Below, in pieces: positions 58,350 through 64,000 of a DNA stretch of 64,000 nt; the stretch's first letter is position 1, and every line of letters begins with the position of its first letter. This stretch comes from CAYPIE01 sp964410665. Its GTDB lineage: Bacteria > Planctomycetota > Planctomycetia > Gemmatales > Gemmataceae. Position numbers and translations under genes: made by a program. The stretch is taken from the NCBI GenBank assembly GCA_964410665.1, contig CAYPIE010000008.1, forward strand, positions 56,884 through 120,883, written 5' to 3'. The notes under the pieces were generated by a model. That model was not told the origin of the DNA, made no database searches, and was given only the letters and a program-made list of their open reading frames with translations.

Positions 58350-58414
58350 GCCTGGAAACCGTCCGGAAATGTCCCGGAAATATCCCGGAAATCCCCCGCA
58401 AATGTCCTGAACAG
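58350..58414. repeat. degenerate 11-bp tandem repeat
   Basis: About five or six consecutive units near the consensus GTCCCGGAAAT: GTCCGGAAAT (58361-58370), GTCCCGGAAAT (58371-58381), ATCCCGGAAAT (58382-58392), CCCCCGCAAAT (58393-58403) and GTCCTGAACAG (58404-58414), with a weaker unit before them. Confidence 0.8.
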
Positions 58415-58577
58415 TCCGGCCCGGCCGGATGTGTGGTACCCCTGGAGTCTGCGACAGGCGTCCCATACGCACCATGCGTAGCCCGAGCGACGGGTCTGAA
58501 TCCGCCGAGCCGAGCGGTTGCGTCCGTCAAGGGGCGTCCGGCAGGAGTGGAGTCTCTGCGTTGCTCCAGTGCCACCT

Positions 58578-58597
58578 CGGCGGGTTCACACCCGCCG
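58578..58597. terminator. short GC-rich hairpin
   Basis: CGGCGGGT (58578-58585) pairs perfectly with ACCCGCCG (58590-58597) around a TCAC loop, followed by TTCT. It lies between convergent genes, so a terminator is possible, but it sits inside the repeat island and may belong to a repeat. Confidence 0.45.
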
Positions 58598-58629
58598 TTC
58601 TAAAAAGGCACGGTCCAGGTGGCAGCCGC

Positions 58630-58641
58630 GGAGTCTGCGAC
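58630..58641 (+). repeat. dispersed GGAGTCTGCGAC motif (three copies in window)
   Basis: Exact copies at 58444-58455, 58630-58641 and 63821-63832, all intergenic and all on the plus strand. The flanks are GC-rich and partly alike (a purine pair then G-rich text). Confidence 0.6.
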
Positions 58642-58853
58642 GGGCTTGCCACCCGAGCGGGGACTTCCCCAGTACAGCCTTGGTTTTGCCGTAACGCGCC
58701 TTCTTGAACCTCCTGCAGAAACCAGACGCACGTACCGTCTAAGTCATCGCGGGCCCATTCTAGCGTAGAGGAAAACTCCCCTATACTATATATACCGTTG
58801 TACAGCAAAAAACTGCGAGTTTGGGATTCTCCCCAGAGGGTTGCAGCCGCGTC

Positions 58854-59708
58854 TTACTCTCGAACAATTACCCGCGCCGCTGTCAACCCCGCGATCCGCT
58901 CTGGTCCGGCATACACATTGAAACGGCCGTCGCGCAGAAACCCCACTAATGTCATCCCGGTCCGATCTGCAAGGTCAACCGCCAGGGACGACGGCGCCCC
59001 CACCGCCGCCAACAGCGGGATGCCCGCCATGATTGCCTTCTGCACCAGCTCAAAACTGGCCCGGCCGCTCACCAGCAACACCGATCCATCGACCGGAATT
59101 CGGCCCGCAAGCAGCTCTGCCCCGATCAGCTTGTCCAGAGCATTATGCCGACCAACATCCTCACGCACCGAGTCCAGATTGCCATTCATGTCGAATAACG
59201 CCGATGCATGAATCCCACCGGTGCGAGCAAAGTTGCCTTGGGCCTCGCGCAGCCGAGCCGGAAGCCCGAGCAACACCTCCGGAGCTAGCACCGGGCCCGG
59301 CGAAATCTCCTGACCTGCCCGGGCCTGTACCGCGGCGATGGTGCGCTTGCCGCACACCCCACAACTGGAGGAGACGAAGCCGTGCCGCTCGGTCCGCGCG
59401 AGCGCCTCCGCCTGCAGCTGGCCCACCACCACCCGCACCGCGTTGTTCGCCACCGGTTCGACGGCGACAACGTCCGCCCGGTTGCGGATCAGCCCCTCGG
59501 TGAACAGAAACCCCACCGCAAGGTCGCCGTCCTGGCCCGGCGTGCGCATCGTCACCGCCAGCGACTGCTCATCCCCCAGAGTCTCCGCCAGCACGACTCG
59601 GATCTCCAGAGGCTCCTCGACCGCCAGGTCATCCGACAGATGGATCTGTTCTTCCAAAGTCACCCGCGTGACTGTCGCAGACACCGTTTCCGAGCGGCAA
59701 GACTTCAT
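58854..59708 (-). CDS. fdhD: formate dehydrogenase accessory sulfurtransferase
   Basis: 284 residues from ATG 59708, which has AAGGAG seven bases upstream. SSCGVCGKRTI holds the CxxC that carries sulfur to the molybdopterin of formate dehydrogenase; FTEGLIRNRADV, DVGRHNALDKLIG and VSGRASFELVQKAIMAGIP are further family blocks. No formate dehydrogenase subunit lies in the window. It is convergent with the MobA-MOSC gene, with which it forms a functional pair. Confidence 0.93.
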   Translation of the reverse strand: MKSCRSETVSATVTRVTLEEQIHLSDDLAVEEPLEIRVVLAETLGDEQSLAVTMRTPGQDGDLAVGFLFTEGLIRNRADVVAVEPVANNAVRVVVGQLQAEALARTERHGFVSSSCGVCGKRTIAAVQARAGQEISPGPVLAPEVLLGLPARLREAQGNFARTGGIHASALFDMNGNLDSVREDVGRHNALDKLIGAELLAGRIPVDGSVLLVSGRASFELVQKAIMAGIPLLAAVGAPSSLAVDLADRTGMTLVGFLRDGRFNVYAGPERIAGLTAARVIVRE

Positions 59709-59859
59709 CTCGCGTCTCCTTGAACTCGGTTCGTGGACCAACCGAGGGTATGGGATTCCAGTGGTCCGTCCGTTGTCGCGGTCCTGCTTCTCGAGGGCCT
59801 CCTTGATATTTTACATTCGGGGCAGAGGTCCTCGGCACCCCTCATCCATCCGAAACCAC

Positions 59860-61284
59860 TTAGTCCCGACGCTTCTTATCACCTGTCCCGCCGTTCTTTG
59901 TTTCAATCGCTTCTTCGATCATCCGGATTTCAAGGGATAGGATGCTTACGCGATCCGCATTCCCTTCTTCTTTGGCCCGCTTCAGATACTGCTTGAGCGC
60001 TGCAAGTTCGCGCCGGTTTTCCTCCCGGGAACGGGATGCGATCTCCTTGCGAAAACGTGGAACGGTTTGCTCTCGAACAGAGTCTGCGGTGTTCGTCGCC
60101 CCCTCCGACGGTTCCGTCTTGGCACCGGACCGCCCCTCGGGCTCAGGGATGCGTTTGGGTTTCTTATTCAGCCTGCTGAGCGCGTGTAGGTTGGGCTCAT
60201 TGAATCCAGCTTTATGGGGATAGTCCTTGCCCACCACGCGGCGTGGCGCAGCACCGGCAGGTGGGATGATCCATTCACAACCGGGGGTATTCTCGGGGCC
60301 TTTCTTCCATGCCTCGAGGAGTTGCCGAAAATCTTTGTTCAAGCTCCCGGGGTCATGCGGGGGCATGTGCTTATTCGGATCCCAACCATCCCCAACAAAC
60401 TCTTCAACAGTCTTCATGCCAATGCGGTGACATTCGAGACATCCGTTTCCTTCGATGTGGATGGTTCGCATGTCCCAATGACTTGCGCCGATGACATAGT
60501 ACGGGCTGTCCGGACCGGCAACTTCAGGAACGACCGGTTGCGTCGGGTCAGTTGGCAGCTTCGCCGCGTCAATAAAAGGATTGTGGATAAACGGGTCAGA
60601 CTGATGGCACTGCACGCATTGCGTCCTACCGGGAGTGACATAGGCCTTGTTGAACGCTTTCGGGGTATCGATCCCTGGCAACACTCCGATCAGCCGGTTC
60701 GTTTTTGGATCCACACGGACCCATTCCCGGTTGTCCCCGCTCTCAAAGAATGCGGTGGCGCCCGTCTTGGTGTTGTGACCGATCAACTGCACCGAATCAC
60801 CGACATCCGTTTTGAACACGTTGTCGCGACCATCGTGGCGGGCGAAACTCACCCACACCACGTGGGGCAAGGGTTTCCCGTCCGCGGTCCTCCCTTCATA
60901 GCGTTGCAGGCTGGATCCCGACATGCAGTCGCCCATCTGCAGACTGGGGTTATCGCAACAGTGAATCCCAGGATCCCCGATGAACTTCTTCCCGTTGACA
61001 TAGATCGGGATTTCGACCCCCGCCCCACAGTCGACCACCGGCGGCACCCCGAGCTGCGGCTCGATCATCTTGGCGTATTCATATGCGGACAGTCGGGTCC
61101 CATAGTTGTTGTTCTCTGGCCCTTTGACGGGCTTCTCCGCGGATTCGCGAGGATCCCGGTCCTGGACGATGAGCGCTCCGAGCGGGAGCACGAGGACCGT
61201 ACAAGCGAGGACGGAAGCACCGCACAAACGCGAGCCCGCACGCGTGGGTTTCGTTGAGAAGTTCATCGGGAATCTTGCCTCCAT
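59860..61284 (-). CDS. secreted di-haem cytochrome-like protein
   Basis: 474 residues with a signal peptide (hydrophobic stretch about 22-42). Two haem sites, CVQCHQSDPF near residue 220 and CLECHRIG near 285, are present, with a Cys-rich stretch (HCCDNPSLQMGDC) before them. The C-terminal 55 residues (EIASRSREENRRELAALKQ through SLEIRMIEEAIETK) form a charged helical module that also ends the broken gene at 62536-62876. ATG 61284 is chosen for GGAGG five bases upstream; 61266 is possible. Electron transfer outside the cell membrane is likely; the partner is unknown. Confidence 0.8.
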   Translation of the reverse strand: MEARFPMNFSTKPTRAGSRLCGASVLACTVLVLPLGALIVQDRDPRESAEKPVKGPENNNYGTRLSAYEYAKMIEPQLGVPPVVDCGAGVEIPIYVNGKKFIGDPGIHCCDNPSLQMGDCMSGSSLQRYEGRTADGKPLPHVVWVSFARHDGRDNVFKTDVGDSVQLIGHNTKTGATAFFESGDNREWVRVDPKTNRLIGVLPGIDTPKAFNKAYVTPGRTQCVQCHQSDPFIHNPFIDAAKLPTDPTQPVVPEVAGPDSPYYVIGASHWDMRTIHIEGNGCLECHRIGMKTVEEFVGDGWDPNKHMPPHDPGSLNKDFRQLLEAWKKGPENTPGCEWIIPPAGAAPRRVVGKDYPHKAGFNEPNLHALSRLNKKPKRIPEPEGRSGAKTEPSEGATNTADSVREQTVPRFRKEIASRSREENRRELAALKQYLKRAKEEGNADRVSILSLEIRMIEEAIETKNGGTGDKKRRD

Positions 61285-61645
61285 GAGCCCCTCCCTTACG
61301 TTGTTGCTGACCGTTGCCGGCCGGCGGTTTTCCGGCAACGCGCATGACTCGGGTTCTGCCGAACGAAGCAAATCTTGGTCGGTTTGAGACAATACCAGAG
61401 ACAGCCGCCGTCTGACAGAGTAGCTGTCTCCCGGCTCAAGCACCACAAGGCAGAAGCGGAGGCTGCGAGGCCTTGAGGATCAACAACCATGCCTCCCCAC
61501 TGTTCGGGTTTCTCTAACTGACAGTCTATGGAAACAGGCAGCAGCACCAGGCGACCGGACCCACTTCGCCGCCTAGAATCGGGACGTGTTCGCTAGCATC
61601 GACAACGTCCGTATGAAGTCGGTGTTGGAGCAACGGTCAGGTCAA
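61285..61645. other. intergenic region, nothing recognised
   Basis: About 360 bp between two minus-strand genes. GCCGGCCGGC near 61317 is a small palindrome. No gene or RNA was recognised; the promoter of the cytochrome-like gene is probably here. Confidence 0.45.
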
Positions 61646-62437
61646 TCACGGTTTCTCGAAAGTCCCCTCCGGCAGCGACTCCGATGCGACGAGCTCGGTT
61701 AACTTTGCGGTCAAATAGGGCTCACCGCCGCGCTTGACCACCATCTTCTTCGGGGCCATCACCCCGTCGACCTTCGCGTGGCCCGAGTAGAACGCCTCGG
61801 ACTGCACCATGCCGCCGCCACCAAGAAAGTCGGTGGACGGGTACGCCTGCTTGACCAGCAGGTACGTCTGCTTGTCGAAGTAGAGCTTGACCTCCCGGTA
61901 GCCCTGACGCGACACCTTCATGCCGACTGCCGGCCGGCCGTCGACCTCGATCTCCGCCAGCGGCGTCAGCTGGTACGTCTGGCCGTCCTTCAGGCGGGCC
62001 AACTGACCGAACGCCCACCCGCCCTTCCAGCCGGCGTGCAGATCCTGCCTGGCCTCCTTACGGTAGGCCTCGTTCATCTCGATGGTCATGCCGTTGCTGG
62101 TGGCCCAGCCCTGGTCGGCCTTGCCGTCGTAGACCAACGTCTGGCTAGCCTGGGTACCACCGAGGCCGAAACGGAATGCTTGGCGGTTTTTTTCGGGCGG
62201 CTCGATCGAAACGGTCCCAGAGAACTGCACGCCCTTCAGGTCGGTGCCAGGGACCGAGGCGGTGCCCTTCATGGAGATGACGACGGCCTGGTTTTTGGTC
62301 AAGTACTCCTTGCCGCCGGCGGCCTCGATCGCCCGGTCCAGCAGGGCATTCACCTCCGGTTGGTCGTCGGCCCGGGCAGCAACTGTGCACAGCGAGATGG
62401 TCGCCAAGGCGACAACGGCATATCGGATCGAATACAT
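61646..62437 (-). CDS. secreted LolA/lipoprotein-sorting-like protein
   Basis: 263 residues with a signal peptide (about 1-23, ending AARA). The mature part has a helix containing DRAIEAAGGKEYLTK followed by antiparallel strands (FSGTVSIEPPEKNRQ, TLVYDGKADQGWAT, VKLYFDKQTYLLVK, DGVMAPKKMVVKRGGE). This resembles the LolA/LolB-like half-barrel found in many planctomycete secreted proteins. It probably binds a lipid or other hydrophobic ligand; that role is inference. Confidence 0.7.
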   Translation of the reverse strand: MYSIRYAVVALATISLCTVAARADDQPEVNALLDRAIEAAGGKEYLTKNQAVVISMKGTASVPGTDLKGVQFSGTVSIEPPEKNRQAFRFGLGGTQASQTLVYDGKADQGWATSNGMTIEMNEAYRKEARQDLHAGWKGGWAFGQLARLKDGQTYQLTPLAEIEVDGRPAVGMKVSRQGYREVKLYFDKQTYLLVKQAYPSTDFLGGGGMVQSEAFYSGHAKVDGVMAPKKMVVKRGGEPYLTAKLTELVASESLPEGTFEKP

Positions 62438-62535
62438 GGTTCACCTCTCTTCGGTGTGGCTGTGGGTCACGGCGGAGATACCCACGATAGGGAATTTGGT
62501 CTCCGCCGAGCTGCAATCGTTTCGAGGAATGACGT

Positions 62536-62876
62536 TTACGCGGGTCCGGTGTCGCCGTCTTTCGTGTCCAGAGCCTTCATGATGATTCGTATCTCCAGAG
62601 AAAGATCTGTCGCGCGGCCAACTTTCGCCGCTTGCATCGCCTGCTTCAAAGAGCCCATGAGGTCTTCGGCCAGACGGCGATTCTCCGGGGGGAGCGTGAC
62701 GCGATCTCCTGGCGAACTCGTTCGATGAGTTGCTTCCTCCCGGGCTCCGCTCGGTCCGCCCCCTGCTTTTGCTGGGCCAACACGAGGCCCCACGGCAAAA
62801 AGAGTACCGCGGCCGCCAGGACGACTCGGCAGGCCCAACACGCGTACTATCGTACAATATTTGTGAATATCCTCAT
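62536..62876 (-). pseudogene. broken small secreted protein
   Basis: An ATG at 62876 preceded by GGAGG starts MRIFTNIVR, then a TAG. After it the same frame reads a signal-peptide-like stretch (VVLAAAVLFLPWGLVLAQ) and IERVRQEIASRS. At the C6 tract near 62690 the coding moves to another frame, which reads PENRRLAEDLMGSLKQ to the stop at 62536. The end matches the C-terminus of the di-haem protein. One stop and one frameshift make it a pseudogene unless the assembly is wrong. Confidence 0.65.
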
Positions 62877-62905
62877 TGAAAATCACCCCTCCAACATTCG
62901 CCGTA

Positions 62906-63764
62906 TCAGGCGTTCCTCTCAACCGCAATGTTCGCCTTGGCCCAGCGAACGTAGTCCACGAACCGTTGCGGGGCTTGTACTGTTACGACCGTCCGCCTGC
63001 CACCCTTGCCGGGTGAACTCGATGCCTGCGTTCCCATCCGCAATGAAGCCGCGTGTGCCGTCGGCTTTGATCCGGAACCCCCAACCCAAGAAATCCCGGA
63101 TCGGCCGGATGGTGCAGGTACGGATCGACTCGATGTCTTCCATGGCCGTCTTGCTCTTGAACGGACCCATGCCGACTTTGATGCCGGTCGGATCGACTTC
63201 CGCAGTGATCCTGGCAAATATCCATATGAGTAAAAAGTGAAACGCCGCGATGCCAAAAATGGTGTCTAGCGACTTATAATCAAACCTTGCTCCGGTGATC
63301 ACCATGTACACCGCCGGAGTGGCGAACAGAAGCCAAAACACGACCGAGATTTTGTCGATGATCCAAATGTGGTTGGTTTCTCGGATCCCGCCGGGATCCT
63401 CAGGTTGGCTGGGCGGGGGAACCAGTTTCCCGTCTGGAAGGGAGGCCGTCTTGATCGGCCTGAAGTATGGAAAATAGAGGACAAACAGAAGCAGCAGACC
63501 CCCATCATCCGCGACCAGCAAAATGATGGGCCAGTAGCGATCCTCATCAACGGGGCCTAGTTTAATCAGCAAGAGAACCCCGACCAGGGCAACGAAGTAA
63601 ATTGGTACTGCAAGCCAACGAACCCGCTGACGTAGCGTGAGGGTACGTCGGCGTTTCTCATACGTCGGCGTTGAGCGATCCGTCTCCGGCGTAGACACGG
63701 CGGGCCCAGGATGGTCGGAGCTCGGCCCTTGGGTGGTTGGATCGCTAACGTTCTCCTCACGCAT
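62906..63764 (-). pseudogene. membrane protein with PH-like C-terminal domain, probable frameshift
   Basis: The uninterrupted frame (63764-62919) gives 281 residues: a charged cytoplasmic N-terminus, helices near 50-67, 78-98, 140-158 and 168-186, then a small beta-rich domain (GIKVGMGPFKSKTAMEDIESIRTC, FLGWGFRIKADGTRGF) resembling bacterial PH-like domains. Its last 30 residues look non-coding. Removing one C near 63008 joins IEFTR to KGGRRTVVTVQAPQRFVDYVRW in the next frame, ending at 62906, a natural PH-like end. Start ATG 63764 has GAGAGGG upstream. It may be functional if this is a sequence error. Confidence 0.6.
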
Positions 63765-64000
63765 GACTGGACCCTCTCTGTCTCTGGCTCGCTACGATGA
63801 GGTCGATCACTTCTTTTCCCGGAGTCTGCGACGAGTGTGGGCGTGCCCGGGGTGTGGGGGTCCGCGGAATGCAGCAGTTGCCGAGCGTCGCTCCCGCGCG
63901 GAGTCCGCGCGTGGGCAGGAACGCGTTCACCGTTGCGGGGGGGGAACACCCAAAGGTGTTCGGCACGATGATTGCTGGTGGGTCTTCTCCCCGCATCGGA
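63765..64000. other. GC-rich right edge with repeat motif
   Basis: Upstream of the PH-like gene. It contains the third GGAGTCTGCGAC (63821-63832), an imperfect repeat around GCGCGGAGTCCGCGCG (63896-63911) and a G8 run near 63940. A minus-strand frame (63757-63996) spans it but is Pro/Arg/Thr-biased and looks like a repeat-derived frame, not a gene. Confidence 0.4.

Larger units (their letters stand above)
58324..58853. other. repeat-rich spacer between MobA-MOSC and FdhD genes
   Basis: 530 bp without a gene. It holds AAGGGA/TCCCTT (58327-58345), a weak hairpin just after the MobA-MOSC stop, an 11-bp tandem repeat, two copies of GGAGTCTGCGAC (58444-58455, 58630-58641), a variant near 58549, and an 8-bp hairpin at 58578-58597. 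Confidence 0.6.

Noticed and set aside
60214..61257. 347-codon plus-strand frame opposite the di-haem gene
   Set aside because: Antisense shadow; the haem motifs are on the minus strand.
63757..63996. 79-codon minus-strand frame at the right edge
   Set aside because: Biased Pro/Arg/Thr composition, overlaps a repeat motif, cut by the window edge.

Overview
The window (about 58-60% GC by eye, densely coding on both strands) looks like a chromosomal segment of a planctomycete. Supporting signs are an N-terminal LLEARTVPS-type motif on a giant surface protein, SdrD-like and DUF4114 modules, a formylglycine sulfatase, tandem DUF3604 proteins, planctomycete-style c-type cytochrome/EF-hand fusions, several secreted beta-propellers, and the intergenic repeats near the right edge. 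A Gemmatales-type organism is plausible but cannot be proved from this sequence. No rRNA, tRNA, CRISPR array or intact insertion sequence was seen.

Layout. 0.1-9.6 kb (minus strand): a fusion of EF-hand, redoxin, cytochrome c and copper-monooxygenase-like regions; a HupE/UreJ-like membrane protein; a parvulin-type prolyl isomerase; two tandem DUF3604 proteins; and a secreted protein of unknown function. 9.9-19.5 kb: sulfatase, clan GH-A-like glycosidase, HPP-family membrane protein, YkgJ-type cysteine-cluster protein, a small membrane protein with a sodium/solute symporter, and a PQQ-like propeller. 19.6-24.3 kb: a heavy-metal RND efflux pump (CusA/CzcA-type) with its adaptor; the adaptor's His-rich loop is encoded by a 48-nt perfect palindrome. 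24.8-27 kb: a YncE-like propeller and a di-haem cytochrome c peroxidase.

27.1-32.7 kb (minus): a complete group 3d bidirectional NAD-linked [NiFe]-hydrogenase operon hoxE-F-U-Y-(small membrane protein)-H-W. Divergent from it are pyruvate:ferredoxin oxidoreductase and a dihydroorotate-dehydrogenase-like flavoprotein (32.9-37.5 kb). Together these suggest fermentative disposal of pyruvate electrons as NADH and H2. A probable PPi-type PEP carboxykinase (53.6-57.0 kb) fits the same central metabolism, but its frame is interrupted by one amber codon between two G-homopolymer tracts.

37.7-53.4 kb: an envelope module. A six-gene glycosyltransferase/membrane operon (GT2, GT4, flippase-like, HlyD adaptor, TPR membrane protein, GT39-like) lies downstream of an NtrC-type sigma-54 activator gene, and a 1224-residue surface protein is divergent from that activator. 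Both the operon and the surface-protein gene have a good -24/-12 element at the expected distance from the start codon, with TTGCGA-type inverted repeats about 140-170 bp further upstream. This suggests a small sigma-54 regulon, which is the most interesting regulatory inference here.

57.3-59.7 kb: a MobA-MOSC fusion and FdhD (molybdenum-cofactor and formate dehydrogenase maturation), separated by a repeat-rich spacer. 59.9-64 kb: a di-haem cytochrome-like protein, a LolA-like secreted protein, a decayed small secreted protein that shares a C-terminal module with the cytochrome, and a membrane/PH-like protein with a probable frameshift. Three apparent gene lesions in 9 kb mean this end needs its assembly checked before the genes are called pseudogenes.
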